From an uncultured bacterium (GTDB taxonomy: Bacteria > Spirochaetota > UBA4802 > JAGODF01), in the NCBI GenBank assembly GCA_937921485.1, contig CAKZSV010000007.1, forward strand, positions 62,001 to 126,000: a stretch of DNA of 64,000 nucleotides, in the 5' to 3' direction. How positions within the stretch are numbered: the stretch's first letter is position 1; each line of letters starts with the position of its first letter. Position numbers and translations under genes: made by a program. The notes under the pieces are model-generated. The model did no database searches. It saw only the letters and a program-made list of their open reading frames with translations, and had not been told where the DNA came from. This document shows, one piece after another, positions 35,119-44,765 of this stretch.

Positions 35119-35171
35119 GGGCACCTCTAAAAACCGCTTTCATCCTTAAAATCAGTTTTTAGAAGTTCCCT
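35119..35171. repeat. small palindromic repeat, copy 1 (MITE-like)
   Basis: A 53-bp element whose ends are imperfect inverted repeats: GGGCACCTCTAAAAACCG at the left, and the right end reads on the other strand GGGAACTTCTAAAAACTG. Copy 2 lies at 42033-42147 with the same two ends. TTAC flanks the left end and TTAT the right end. It ends eight bases before the ParE remnant start. Confidence 0.7.
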
Positions 35172-35341
35172 TATTTTCTGATTATGCGATTCTTTTCATT
35201 ATAAAATGAAGTTCCAGTATGATACAAGTGTTGACAAATGAACGTCATGTGCAATAACGGCGCAATGTGGTGCCTGCGCTTATTCGCATCGTCTGAAACG
35301 AATTCCCGCACGTACCGCCATGATTGCGTAAAGAGGGGCAG

Positions 35342-37336
35342 ATGCGCACAATCACCGAAATCGATATTGCACGGGTAATTGAATACTTCAAAAAAAATGA
35401 TATCTTCAGTCAGCTTCCCGATGAAGATCTGGCAGTGCTCGCGAAATATTCTGGATTTTATCGATATAAAAAAGGCGAGAGAATTTTTGAAAAAGGCAAC
35501 AGAAGCCGGCAGCTTTTTATTATCACAAGCGGGGAGGTAGTCATATCCAGCGCCCTTGAGACCGATTACAAAGGTGATTATTCCACCACGGGAAGAGACA
35601 TCGCAAGATTCATTGAAGGAGAGATGTTCGGAGAATTCGAATTTTTTGAACGGGATGTTCATACGGCATTTGCAACGGCAAGTGAAGAAACCATCCTTGT
35701 TTCCTTTCCCCGCGACGATATCGATCCTGAGCATGTCTTTGATGAGTACGCCCATATCTTCGCAAAAATATATCATCGTTTGATTTCAGTCACTGCCGGA
35801 AGACAGCGGCTCACCCACAGGCTCATCAGCGAAAAGGCCGGATGGCTTGAAGAGCTTAAAAAACAGATGTTTTTCGATAAGCTCACGGGCGTGTATAACA
35901 GGATGTATCTGGAAGATGAACTTGCGAAGAATTTCACGTCGCTTGGCGATAGATTTAGTCTGCTCGTCATCAAACCAGACAATTTCAAGCTCATCAACGA
36001 CACGTTCGGCCACGAAGCGGGCGACCTTGCCCTGCAGGCGATATCCGCAAAACTGAAATCAATTTTGCGTCCAAACGATTTCGCTGTACGGTATCGCGGG
36101 AATGAATTCATCGTGGTTATGCCCAATACCGCGCTCGAGGAAGCTTTGACGCTGGCAAATGCGATGCATCGCTCGATGAATGAATTCGACATCGGGGTAC
36201 AGATGAAAAGGGAAAGCCTTTTTCAAACGTTCAGCCTGGGCGTGGCATCCTATCCTGAGCACGAGACCGATATCCTTGAACTCGTAGAAAAGGCCTTTAC
36301 GAAAGTATTCGAACAGAGAGAAGCAGGCGGAAACGGCGTACGCATCGCTCAGGCAGGCGGCGATGAATTATTGAATTTCCTGAAAAACATCGGCATTTTT
36401 TCGAATCTCAAACTTTCCGAGCTGCACCTTGTGGCACAGCGGCTTGAGCGGCTTCACTTTCCCAAAAACGAAATCATCTTTAAAGAAAGGCAGGAAGGCA
36501 ACGAGCTTTTCATCATAAAATGCGGCGCTACTTCGGTGAGAATTCATCTCAACGATGGCTCGGAAAGGGAGATCGCTCTTTTGAAAAGCGGTGAATTTTT
36601 CGGCGAGATGGCAATTTTCGAAAACGCACCGCGATCAGCGACATGTATTGCAGCAGAAGACTGTGAGATTCTCCGGCTCAACAAAAATGATTTCTTCGAT
36701 CTCATGAAGCGTTCCCCTCATGCTGCAATCAGCATCATGAAGAACATGCTCAACAAGACAACGGACAGACTGAATGCGAGCGGCCAATTTGTGGCGCAAA
36801 TGGTGAAATGGGGCGAGGAGGCAAGCCTTCGCGCCGTAACAGATAAACTCACCGGCGTTTTCAACCGGCGCTACATGGAAAGCGAACTTGAGAAGCGTTT
36901 CGAAGAGGCGAAAAAAAACGGCGCATCTATCGTAATGGTGATGGCGGATATGGATTTTTTCAGGGAAGTCAACGAGATGTACAGCCATGAAATCGGCGAT
37001 AAATATATTGTTGAAGTGGCGAAAGTTTTCATGAATACGTTCAGGAAAACCGATATCGTATCGCGGTATGGCGGTGATGAATTTACCATTTTGCTTCCGA
37101 ATACCGATCTTGCAACCGGGATGGCGGTGACTGAAGAAGTGCGGAAAAATGTTGAAAAATTGGATTTTTTAAAAGAATATGAAGGGCCAGATCTCCATCT
37201 CTCGGTCAGCCTTGGTGTCTCCGGTTATCCCGAAACCGCTTCGACACTGCAGGAGCTCAGAGAACAGGCCGATAAAGCTCTTTACGAAGCAAAGCATCAG
37301 GGGCGAAACAGAGTGGTTCACGCCCCTTTGAAATAG
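35342..37336 (+). CDS. tandem cNMP-GGDEF / cNMP-GGDEF protein
   Basis: 664 residues, no membrane helices. Order: cyclic-nucleotide-binding domain 1 (about 15-145), GGDEF 1 (about 175-335), cNMP domain 2 (about 345-470), GGDEF 2 (about 500-660). The first active site reads RGNEF (252-256), the metal-binding Asp replaced by Asn, with the I-site RPND kept just before it. The second reads GGDEF (577-581) with I-site RKTD. The first cNMP domain lacks the conserved Arg of its phosphate cassette (DVHTAF) while the second keeps it (FGEMAIFENAPRSAT). It probably makes c-di-GMP with the second half, under nucleotide control. Start ATG 35342 has GAGGGG. Confidence 0.92.
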   Translation: MRTITEIDIARVIEYFKKNDIFSQLPDEDLAVLAKYSGFYRYKKGERIFEKGNRSRQLFIITSGEVVISSALETDYKGDYSTTGRDIARFIEGEMFGEFEFFERDVHTAFATASEETILVSFPRDDIDPEHVFDEYAHIFAKIYHRLISVTAGRQRLTHRLISEKAGWLEELKKQMFFDKLTGVYNRMYLEDELAKNFTSLGDRFSLLVIKPDNFKLINDTFGHEAGDLALQAISAKLKSILRPNDFAVRYRGNEFIVVMPNTALEEALTLANAMHRSMNEFDIGVQMKRESLFQTFSLGVASYPEHETDILELVEKAFTKVFEQREAGGNGVRIAQAGGDELLNFLKNIGIFSNLKLSELHLVAQRLERLHFPKNEIIFKERQEGNELFIIKCGATSVRIHLNDGSEREIALLKSGEFFGEMAIFENAPRSATCIAAEDCEILRLNKNDFFDLMKRSPHAAISIMKNMLNKTTDRLNASGQFVAQMVKWGEEASLRAVTDKLTGVFNRRYMESELEKRFEEAKKNGASIVMVMADMDFFREVNEMYSHEIGDKYIVEVAKVFMNTFRKTDIVSRYGGDEFTILLPNTDLATGMAVTEEVRKNVEKLDFLKEYEGPDLHLSVSLGVSGYPETASTLQELREQADKALYEAKHQGRNRVVHAPLK

Positions 37337-37387
37337 ACTGCTGCTCGGTTATCCGCATCCGCATTACTGTCCCAGAAGCGCCGATTA

Positions 37388-39532
37388 TCACACAATTTTA
37401 AAAACGATAACCAGTACGTCCGAATCGGGGGAAGCAATCCCCATAAAGGCGGAAAATTTTTCATTGATGATTTTGGCGATTTCCGACGGCCGCTGCCCGC
37501 GGTTATCTTTGACGATTGTCCGAAGTCTGTTGAGGCTGAAAGATTCGCCTTTCTGGTTTTTGGAATTGATGAGCGCCTTTGAATACAGAACCCCGATGTC
37601 GCCGCGCAAAAGGAAGGTTCTCCCCATCCCGTATTCGGCCTGAGGGTCGTACCCAAGCGGTATTCCTTCGGTATCGAGAGAATCAAAATCGTTTTTCTCA
37701 ACGCGGTACAATTCAAGCGGAGGATAGCCGGCGTTGGAATAAATCAGGCGCATGCTTTTGATGTCGTAATAAAAGTAATACCCGGTGATGAAACCTCCTT
37801 TTCCCTGTGAATATCTGAAAAGAACATGGTTCAGCCGTTGAAGCACCGTAAAACTTGAAGGGGCATCTAACATGCTCGATTGGAAAGCGGACCTAAGTAC
37901 CACGGAATACAGGGCGCTTGAAACGCCCACCCCCGAGATATCGGTTGCGATACAACCTATTCCCTGACCTCCGGGTCGCAAAAAATCGAAATAATCCACT
38001 CCTTCGCCGTATTTCGGTATGAAAAAAGTGCCGAATTTTATGCCCACCAGATTCGGCAGGGCGGTGGGTATGGAACTTGCAAGCAATGTTGAAGAAAGCT
38101 CGATTTCCCTTGATATTTTCTGCTCGCGAATAGCTTCCTCGTGCGTGAGCGCTCCGGAAATGTGTACATTACTCTCTTTCTGGAAAAAGCCCAGCTTTTC
38201 GATCTCAGTCGGCTTAAAAGCAGCAAGCGTATCTTTCTCGCCAAGGCAGAGAAGGCCAAGGACGGTTTTCCGATGATAAATTGGAAGTATCACCTTAATT
38301 TTATTTTGCAAAAAGAAGTTCGTGAGTTCATCGCGCATCGCTGCAAAGTTTTCATCATCAATATATACTCTATCGAGCGGAAGCACTTCCTGATTTCGCG
38401 CAAACCATCGTATCATCGGTGAATTTCGTTCTACGGGCGCTACTTCAATTTTTTCTCCTTTCAGGTAATACAGTTCATAAAGCCGTGTTTCATTATTGTA
38501 CATAATAAAAAATGCGGTTTTCAGAAAAAGCGAATCACACAGGATGTTTACTGTTCTCTGTATGAGGCTTTTGAAGTCGCGGGTCTTTTCGGCATCTCTG
38601 ATGAAGCGGTCGATGATTGCTTCGAATTCATATTGCCTTCGTTTGAAAAATTTGTCGATGAGAGGCTGGACGTATAATGAAAAAATGATAAACACAATCA
38701 CCAGCAAGGCGATGATGAAATATTCAGGCAGGGTGGGCAGAAACGGCAGCCCCGAGTGGTAGAGCTTGAGAATGCCGTAGATAGGGATTAAAATCGCCAT
38801 TGAGATGATGGCATACATCGTTGTTTTATGAATTGCGGTGGTGATGTCCATCAGGTTGTAGGAAATAATTGCATAGAAAAATGATCCGATTCCGAGGAAG
38901 GCGGCAAGGGATGGACCAAGCACATAGAGTTCAGAATAATTAAACGCAAGGGGGAGAATAATTGAAAAAATCGCTGCGATAAACATGCCGATTGATGTTC
39001 CTACGAACACGTAGCGCATCTGCAAACGATAAATTTCAACTTTGATTTTTACGTATTTATAAATAAAATGAGCGACTGCAAGGATAACATACGTAAATGA
39101 TATCAGAGCATAATACCGATAAAAGAAATTGAAGTCGCGTACCAGACTTGTGCCGGAGAAATATGCCTTCGTGATGTTCCAGTCAGTTCCGATGGCGATA
39201 TAGCCTGTGACGAACGCTGGGATTAAAATTATGACGGTTTTGTACAGCGGATACTTCTTTTCGCCTTTTGGAAAGACGTTGGAAAGGGCAAATAGCGAAG
39301 AAAAGCTCAAAACAGTCGAGAGCTGTGTGATGCGGTTAATAAACGTAAGGTCGAGAGAGTCTTTGAATGCGTAGGCGAGAAACATGGTAAAAAGGATGCC
39401 GAAGGAGGCGACAGCGAAGAAAGCATAGTAGCGGTTTACCTGATCGCGCCAGTTTTTTAAAATGCTGAAGACAGCAGCGGAGATGATGAGCAGAGATGCC
39501 AGAAGCGACATGATGAGGCTTAGGGTAAACAT
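37388..39532 (-). CDS. membrane SpoIIE/RsbU-type serine phosphatase with 7TM-like and GAF regions
   Basis: 714 residues. The N-terminal 300 residues hold about eight to nine hydrophobic helices, like the 7TM sensor of some histidine kinases. A linker helix and a GAF-like domain (about 310-460) follow, then a coiled coil, then the PP2C/SpoIIE domain (about 480-710) with GVDYFDFLRPG, GQGIGCIATDISGVGVSSALYS and a final DVLVIVFKI. Such proteins dephosphorylate STAS antagonists; STAS genes are at 30952-31643, so they are candidate partners. AGGAGG five bases before the ATG at 39532 sets the start. Convergent with the cNMP-GGDEF gene (52-base gap). Confidence 0.88.
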   Translation of the reverse strand: MFTLSLIMSLLASLLIISAAVFSILKNWRDQVNRYYAFFAVASFGILFTMFLAYAFKDSLDLTFINRITQLSTVLSFSSLFALSNVFPKGEKKYPLYKTVIILIPAFVTGYIAIGTDWNITKAYFSGTSLVRDFNFFYRYYALISFTYVILAVAHFIYKYVKIKVEIYRLQMRYVFVGTSIGMFIAAIFSIILPLAFNYSELYVLGPSLAAFLGIGSFFYAIISYNLMDITTAIHKTTMYAIISMAILIPIYGILKLYHSGLPFLPTLPEYFIIALLVIVFIIFSLYVQPLIDKFFKRRQYEFEAIIDRFIRDAEKTRDFKSLIQRTVNILCDSLFLKTAFFIMYNNETRLYELYYLKGEKIEVAPVERNSPMIRWFARNQEVLPLDRVYIDDENFAAMRDELTNFFLQNKIKVILPIYHRKTVLGLLCLGEKDTLAAFKPTEIEKLGFFQKESNVHISGALTHEEAIREQKISREIELSSTLLASSIPTALPNLVGIKFGTFFIPKYGEGVDYFDFLRPGGQGIGCIATDISGVGVSSALYSVVLRSAFQSSMLDAPSSFTVLQRLNHVLFRYSQGKGGFITGYYFYYDIKSMRLIYSNAGYPPLELYRVEKNDFDSLDTEGIPLGYDPQAEYGMGRTFLLRGDIGVLYSKALINSKNQKGESFSLNRLRTIVKDNRGQRPSEIAKIINEKFSAFMGIASPDSDVLVIVFKIV

Positions 39533-39689
39533 TACGTCCTCCTTTTCAACGGTGGTACGCTGATGCATATTATTGTATAGAAAAAATTTCAAGCACTTTC
39601 CTCATTTATTTCTGAGCAAACGTACAGCTTGCAGGAAAATGTTTGACAAAAGCATCATTTCGGGTGATTGGCATGGCACGGAGTGTTGT

Positions 39690-40286
39690 ATGTCAGAAAT
39701 AAGTCCGAAAGTGGAAGAATTCAGGGAGCGCGTCCGCGCGAAATATCCCCGCCGCAAAGAGCCCAATTTCAGGATCCCCTGGTATGTGCTTGTGGTGAAC
39801 ATGCTCCTCATTGCCTATATCCTTTTTATTTATGGACGCAAACCGGCCGAAGATGAAAGCGGCACAACATTGCAATTCAATGGAGCTGAGTATCATCTTT
39901 TGGTTGTTCGCGAAGCAGGCAGCGATGAAAAAATTGCGTCGCTCACTGTACGCAATCTGATAAATACAAAAAATAACCTTGTTTTCGTGAATGCGATTGC
40001 CTCTCTCGAATTCTACCATGGCAAAAAACTGGTGGCTTCCGAAAAAATCGGTGATGGCATTAATTCAATGGCGTTTAATCCAGGGGAATTCAGAACGTTT
40101 GTGGTATCCATCCCTCAGGGGAAACTTATTGAGTACGCTAAAAGCCGTAATGATTTATCAGCGCGAAAAAAACGCTCGTTGATTTCCATGGAACCCGACT
40201 ATGTTCCATTCTCCGCGCGGCTGACAATTCATTTGCGCATGCCGGTGGCATCAATCTTTGAATACAGAGTGTATGGGGTGAAATGA
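39690..40286 (+). CDS. single-pass membrane protein of unknown function
   Basis: 198 residues from the ATG at 39690 (GGAG upstream). A charged N-terminus of about 30 residues (basic [16 protein letters not shown]) is followed by one transmembrane helix ([19 protein letters not shown], about 37-56). The remaining 140 residues, probably periplasmic, are beta-rich with no recognised family. An in-frame ATG farther upstream is less likely because the segment lacks structure. Its stop overlaps the dCMP deaminase start (ATGATG), so the two are co-translated, though no functional link is apparent. Confidence 0.75.
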   Translation: MSEISPKVEEFRERVRAKYPRRKEPNFRIPWYVLVVNMLLIAYILFIYGRKPAEDESGTTLQFNGAEYHLLVVREAGSDEKIASLTVRNLINTKNNLVFVNAIASLEFYHGKKLVASEKIGDGINSMAFNPGEFRTFVVSIPQGKLIEYAKSRNDLSARKKRSLISMEPDYVPFSARLTIHLRMPVASIFEYRVYGVK

Positions 40287-40744
40287 TGACAAGACGGCCG
40301 AGCTGGGACGATTATTTTATGAAAATTGCCGAAGATGTGGCGAGCCGCGCTACGTGCATCAGAAGGAAGGTTGGGGCAGTCATCGTCAAGGATAAGTGGA
40401 TTATTACGACTGGATACAACGGAGCGCCGACGGACATCAGCCATTGTACCGAGGAAAGCTGCCTTCGTACAAAATACAATGTACCTTCGGGTGAACGCCA
40501 CGAACTCTGCCGGGGGCTTCACGCCGAACAGAATGCAATTATTCAGGCAGCCCTCCACGGGGTTTCGATTAAAGGGGCCTCAATTTATTGTACTCACCAG
40601 CCTTGCTCTATCTGTACCAAGATGCTCATCAACAGCGGCATTAAAAAATTTGTTTTCAGCGCTCGCTACCATGACCCTCTCGCAGAAGAGATGGTTAATG
40701 AAGCCGGCATCGAAATCGTTATATATTCTCCACAATCATCGTGA
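40283..40744 (+). CDS. dCMP deaminase family protein
   Basis: 153 residues. The zinc site of the deoxycytidylate/cytidine deaminase fold is seen: LHAEQNAII with His and catalytic Glu, and HQPCSICTK with two Cys ligands, both at normal spacing. The insertion between the first strand and the His (about 60-80, with extra Cys) is usual in dCMP deaminases. It should convert dCMP to dUMP for thymidylate supply; ComEB-like proteins of the same family also occur. Its 3' end overlaps the convergent thiolase gene by 26 bases. The overlap with the preceding gene suggests an operon. Confidence 0.9.
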   Translation: MMTRRPSWDDYFMKIAEDVASRATCIRRKVGAVIVKDKWIITTGYNGAPTDISHCTEESCLRTKYNVPSGERHELCRGLHAEQNAIIQAALHGVSIKGASIYCTHQPCSICTKMLINSGIKKFVFSARYHDPLAEEMVNEAGIEIVIYSPQSS

Positions 40745-41903
40745 CAGCCTCAGCCCCTCCGAGGCAGAGCGATGCCTCGCCGAGCTGGGCCTTCCTGCGT
40801 TTCATTTCGTAGAGCAGGGTTGTGAGCACGCGCGCGCCTGATGCGCCGATTGGATGCCCCATCGCCACGCAGCCGCCGTGTACATTTACTTTATTTTCAT
40901 CAAGGCCTAAAATTTTCATAACCGCTACTGTTGAACCGGCGAAAGCTTCGTTTATTTCATGGAGATCGATTTTTTCGATGGGGATGCCGGCAGATTTGCA
41001 CACTTTGGGAATGGATTTTGTTGGTGCGATGAGCACAAATTTCAGTTCGAGGCCGTCGCTGCCTGCTGCAACAATGCGCGCCATGGGTGTGAGGCCGAGT
41101 TCTTTTGCCTTTTTGCTGCTCGTGATGACTACCGCAGATGCGCCGTCGCTGATAACCGATGAGTTTCCCGCAGTGGCATAGCCGTTTTTCTGAAAAGCCG
41201 GCTTCATCTTGGAAAGTGCTTCCATGGAGGTGGGACGGGGGCATTCGTCGGTGTCGAAAATTTCTTCGCCTTTTTTGCCTTTTACAGTGACCGGTACGAT
41301 TTCTTCTTTGAAAATACCGTTTTTAATTGATGCGAGAGCTTTTTCATACGACCGGAGCGCGTAGCGGTCCTGTTCTTCGCGTGAGATATGGTAAGTTTCT
41401 GAAATGATATCATTGCTGATGCCCATGTGGAAATCGTTGACTATGTCCCACAGTCCGTCGTGCACCATGTGATCGATGATTTTCGTTTCACCCATGCGCG
41501 CGCCAAAGCGGGCATTGGGAATATAGTAGGGTGCCATGCTCATATTTTCCATGCCGCCGGCCACGATGATATCTGCGTAGCCGGATTTGACGAACTCTGC
41601 CGCGATGATTGCCGCCATAAGGGAGGAGCCGCAGACTTTGTTGATGGTCAGGCATCCGGTTGACATTGGAATGCCAGCTTTTATCGCAGCCTGGCGTGCG
41701 GGGTTTTGTCCGTAACCGCAGGGAAGCACGATCCCCATGATGACTTCCTTCACCAGTTCCTTTTCGATGCCCGCACGCGCGAGCGATTCGTGAATAACGA
41801 TTGCGCCAAGATTGGTGGCTCCGGTGGTGGAAAGTCTTCCGCCGAAACCTCCAAGCGGTGTGCGAACGGCACTGACAATAACCGGGTCGTTATCGTGTAG
41901 CAT
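40719..41903 (-). CDS. acetyl-CoA C-acetyltransferase (thiolase)
   Basis: 394 residues, the standard length. Active-site Cys91 lies in [10 protein letters not shown]. The thiolase end signatures are [16 protein letters not shown] (His) and CLGGAEAV (second Cys). It condenses two acetyl-CoA to acetoacetyl-CoA, or the reverse, in fatty-acid, butyrate or polyhydroxybutyrate pathways; no partner enzyme is adjacent. The ATG at 41903 has GGAG seven bases upstream; 21 codons further upstream in frame are rejected. The 3' end overlaps the dCMP deaminase gene by 26 bases on the opposite strand. Confidence 0.95.
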   Translation of the reverse strand: MLHDNDPVIVSAVRTPLGGFGGRLSTTGATNLGAIVIHESLARAGIEKELVKEVIMGIVLPCGYGQNPARQAAIKAGIPMSTGCLTINKVCGSSLMAAIIAAEFVKSGYADIIVAGGMENMSMAPYYIPNARFGARMGETKIIDHMVHDGLWDIVNDFHMGISNDIISETYHISREEQDRYALRSYEKALASIKNGIFKEEIVPVTVKGKKGEEIFDTDECPRPTSMEALSKMKPAFQKNGYATAGNSSVISDGASAVVITSSKKAKELGLTPMARIVAAGSDGLELKFVLIAPTKSIPKVCKSAGIPIEKIDLHEINEAFAGSTVAVMKILGLDENKVNVHGGCVAMGHPIGASGARVLTTLLYEMKRRKAQLGEASLCLGGAEAVTMIVENI

Positions 41904-42032
41904 GCTGTATCTCCAAATTTTTCGATATGATGTTTGAACGAAACCCGCCCAGCATGCATGAGGCATTGATATTTCGTCAAATTAAAAAAGCAAAAATTAA
42001 TTGACGCGAATGTTTCAGCATGTCATCATTAT

Positions 42033-42147
42033 GGGCACATCTAAAAACCGCTTTCAACCTTAAAATTAGTATCAAAAGAAAGCGGTTTTTACCTATATAT
42101 TGTGCCCACAAGGGAACATCCTTTAAAACAGTTTTTAGAAGTTCCCT
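42033..42147. repeat. small palindromic repeat, copy 2 (MITE-like)
   Basis: A 115-bp element. It has two internal hairpins: GGGCACA / TGTGCCC with AAAAACCGCTTTC / GAAAGCGGTTTTT inside it, and a second, AGGGAAC / GTTCCCT (42111-42147). The outer ends match copy 1 and it is flanked by TTAT on both sides, a possible target duplication. It sits in the 311-base gap between thiolase and the gene at 42216, in which I see nothing else. Confidence 0.7.
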
Positions 42148-42215
42148 TATATATAAAAGGCGTCTCTATGCAGTACGGCAAAATGGATGTATGAACTAAT
42201 TGCGGAGTGATTACC

Positions 42216-42986
42216 ATGAAAATTTATAAGGAAACCTTGCATGAACGTATTGCGAACATGTTTATATTAATAGTATTTTATTCCCCATTAGCCCTTGCAG
42301 CCGCTGAAATAGCTGAGTATCCAATACGGTACAGCGAAAGGCCGCTGACACTGCCTTCAGGAATGCATCAATACCAGTTCGGCATCGATAGATGGCGGAA
42401 TGATGTCAATAGTGATACAGATGTCGTGTTCTGGTATCAGTACGGGCTTACTTCAAACCTTACAATCGATTTTATCGGTTTGAAATACCGCTTCATCCAT
42501 TTCGATAATTTCGAAATGGCCATGCGGAGTGGACTGGGAGAAGTATCATTTGGATATGGCTCAGAAAAAGGCTTTGAATATCGTTGTACTGCCTGGAATT
42601 ACCTTGAAGGAAAGCAGAGATTTTCACATAGCTTTTTTACGCTTTTCTCGCTGTATTACGAAAAGTTGATTTCAGAAAACCAGCCTGAAGTGCAGCGCGT
42701 CGATTATGAGTGGCGCAGCGGTATCATGTATGGAGGGTATTATTTACTCACAGATGCGCTTATGCTCGGCATCTCTGCTGCATGTGAAATATATGACGAG
42801 CCGAAAAAAGACAAATTTATTGAAACAATTGGAATGCACGTCGGTTATGTTTTTTCTGTATTGTATGATATCGATATGCAGATTGCAGAGTCAGGATATC
42901 TAAGGGATTGGCGCAATGAAGAGGGGGCATTAAAAAAAGAAATCTCAATACGTGTGAGCCTGACAGGGCGCATGATCTTCAAATGA
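42216..42986 (+). CDS. putative outer-membrane beta-barrel protein
   Basis: 256 residues with a signal peptide (hydrophobic stretch ending LALAAA, about residue 30). The mature part alternates aromatic and polar residues as in barrel strands (YQFGIDRW, FWYQYGLTSNLTIDFIGLKY, LGEVSFGYGSEKGFEY). GGAG lies upstream of the ATG at 42216. It stands alone, with a 178-base gap after it, and no family is recognised. The predicted position in the outer membrane is inferred from composition; the terminus, GRMIFK, does not end in an aromatic residue, which weakens this. Confidence 0.6.
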   Translation: MKIYKETLHERIANMFILIVFYSPLALAAAEIAEYPIRYSERPLTLPSGMHQYQFGIDRWRNDVNSDTDVVFWYQYGLTSNLTIDFIGLKYRFIHFDNFEMAMRSGLGEVSFGYGSEKGFEYRCTAWNYLEGKQRFSHSFFTLFSLYYEKLISENQPEVQRVDYEWRSGIMYGGYYLLTDALMLGISAACEIYDEPKKDKFIETIGMHVGYVFSVLYDIDMQIAESGYLRDWRNEEGALKKEISIRVSLTGRMIFK

Positions 42987-43086
42987 GAAGGTACCAGCTC
43001 AATGTGTTAGTGCTTCGCGTTTATGGGCACAAATATCATAATTTAACAAGCAGAGTGATTTTATCGTGCTGTACCTGATTTTTTTC

Positions 43087-43115
43087 TTGCAAAACATACT
43101 ATACATACGTATTGT
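43087..43115 (+). promoter_or_regulatory. sigma70-type promoter
   Basis: TTGCAA, 17 bases, TATTGT, 50 bases before the ATG at 43165, which has GGAGG as ribosome site. Confidence 0.55.
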
Positions 43116-43164
43116 TGTATGAGCTGCTTATTTAATAGGCAATATATCGTGTGGAGGTCAAACA

Positions 43165-43650
43165 ATGATAAAAACAACCTACATGATAACAAGGGAAGTA
43201 TTATTGATGCTCAAAGACGCTGAGAACCGTACCGGATGGACTATGATTGATGTAATCATCGCGGTGATGCGCTATGCAATGCGGCATCATGCAAAATACG
43301 AAAGGGAGCACGGAAGAATCGAATATCAGAAGCGCCTGGATGCCGATGGTATGCCAATAGCGAAAATCCGTGTGAAGGTAAAATTCCTCCAAAGGGAATA
43401 TGATTATTTTAATGATATGCGGAGGTTTTTCAGGAGGTCGATTTCGCACGTGATTGCAATTGCGGTATTGACCTATTTGCCCGAACTGGTGGAACGCATT
43501 GAAAGCGGTGCCTATGACGAGGAAGTGGATTCTTATCCCTATAAAAACTGTGCAATTTACGATAAATGTATAGAAGAAGCGACGGTTTTTCATATCTGGT
43601 GGGGATTACCGAGCGACCCGGCGCTACTTGCAGCTGAATTTGCGCGATGA
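43165..43650 (+). CDS. unrecognised small protein, possibly DNA-binding
   Basis: 161 residues. The N-terminus MIKTTYMITREVLLMLKDAE followed by TGWTMIDVIIAVMRYAM is in the style of ribbon-helix-helix proteins, but I cannot confirm that fold. The middle has a basic segment (RVKVKFLQREYDYFNDMRRFFRR) and the end is acidic and aromatic. GGAGG precedes the ATG and a good promoter lies upstream, so it is a real single gene. Its neighbours give no clue. Confidence 0.6.
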   Translation: MIKTTYMITREVLLMLKDAENRTGWTMIDVIIAVMRYAMRHHAKYEREHGRIEYQKRLDADGMPIAKIRVKVKFLQREYDYFNDMRRFFRRSISHVIAIAVLTYLPELVERIESGAYDEEVDSYPYKNCAIYDKCIEEATVFHIWWGLPSDPALLAAEFAR

Positions 43651-43681
43651 CTTTCGCAAAATATTACGGAAAGCGCTGACA

Positions 43682-43708
43682 AAACCAATACCATGAAAAT
43701 ATTGGTTT
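43682..43708. promoter_or_regulatory. 9-bp inverted repeat before the methyltransferase gene
   Basis: AAACCAATA and TATTGGTTT separated by nine bases, in the 150-base gap before 43803. No T-run follows, so it is as likely an operator as a terminator. Confidence 0.4.
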
Positions 43709-43802
43709 GACAAACGAACGCCGTAGTGCTGGCTATATAAAGAGATTTTCATTGGACCACAGCGCTTTGTTGCGCAATCGAAGCGATCACAGGAGAATGC
43801 AC

Positions 43803-44753
43803 GTGGGAATACGGGAATTACAGCGCTCACTTGAGGAAGTGATATTTGTGGCGCAGGCGCACAGGCTTGGTATTTTCGACTGGTTACATCAAAATCCTTC
43901 TTCCGCTGATGAGCTTGCACAACAAAAAGGATTTGATACAAGAGTAACCCGGGTTCTGTGCGAAGCCCTTGTGGAGATGGGCTATTTAGAGAAAGCGGGT
44001 ACTGCGTATGCACCCAGCGCTGATTGTGTTTCACGCCTCATTGATAGCGCGGGGGATGTATACGAAGGCGATTTCTGGCAATTTTTGTATTATCTTATCA
44101 ATCCATGGCGGACTCTCGAACATGTGCTTCGTACCGGCACTCCCGATGAATCGAGCTATCAGGGCTTCAACATGGAACATTTTATTCGCGGGATGGATTC
44201 CCCTTGGAAGAAGCGCATCGCGCCCGAGATTGTGAATCTGTGCTTGCAACACTGTCCACATGCACGGGTCGTTGCAGATATCGGCGGTGCGCCGGGCACG
44301 ATTGCGCGGCGCTTCGCATCCAGAGGGCTTTCAACAATGATATTTGATTTGCCGGAATCGATGGCAGTGATGAAGGAGGAATTGGAGAAGCTTTCGAATA
44401 TCACTATCGAAGAAGGAGACGCGACGCGCGAACTGCCCTCCGGTTCGTACGATATCGCGTTTTTAGGAAACCTCTGCCACGGTCAGTCTCCCGATGACAA
44501 TGCGCGAATTATTGCCGGATGCTTCGAACATCTCAATAACGAAGGCATCATTGTCATATTCGACAATATCCGCGGCGAAAGCACGTGCGGGGCAACGCTG
44601 GCGCTTCACATGATTACCCAGAGCAAGGGAGGCGATGTCTATTCACGCGAGGAATACACCGCATGGCTTACGTCTGCATCGTTTCGGGATATCACGGTGA
44701 TACAGCTTTCAGACCCCGCATGGCAGCTCATAATTGCGAAAAAAACAGTGTAG
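43803..44753 (+). CDS. SAM-dependent methyltransferase (O-methyltransferase family)
   Basis: About 316 residues. The N-terminal half is a winged-helix dimerisation domain (QAHRLGIFDWLHQNPSSADELA with the following helix) as in the plant-type O-methyltransferase family. The C-terminal half is a Rossmann methyltransferase: VVADIGGAPGTIARRF (SAM-binding), IFDLPESM and GSYDIAFLGNLCHG. The acceptor is not identifiable. The start is uncertain: GTG 43803 lies six bases after AGGAGA, while ATG 43797 has only one base spacing. It is followed after 12 bases by the next gene, so the two are an operon. Confidence 0.88.
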   Translation: MGIRELQRSLEEVIFVAQAHRLGIFDWLHQNPSSADELAQQKGFDTRVTRVLCEALVEMGYLEKAGTAYAPSADCVSRLIDSAGDVYEGDFWQFLYYLINPWRTLEHVLRTGTPDESSYQGFNMEHFIRGMDSPWKKRIAPEIVNLCLQHCPHARVVADIGGAPGTIARRFASRGLSTMIFDLPESMAVMKEELEKLSNITIEEGDATRELPSGSYDIAFLGNLCHGQSPDDNARIIAGCFEHLNNEGIIVIFDNIRGESTCGATLALHMITQSKGGDVYSREEYTAWLTSASFRDITVIQLSDPAWQLIIAKKTV

Positions 44754-44765
44754 GGGAGGCAAGGG

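Noticed and set aside
42033..42147. Small RNA gene or riboswitch
   Set aside because: The hairpins are shared with another locus at 35119 and have terminal inverted repeats, so a mobile-type repeat is the better reading.
43707..43735. Promoter TTGACA to TATATA before the methyltransferase
   Set aside because: Spacing is 21 bases, too long for the usual sigma70 type.
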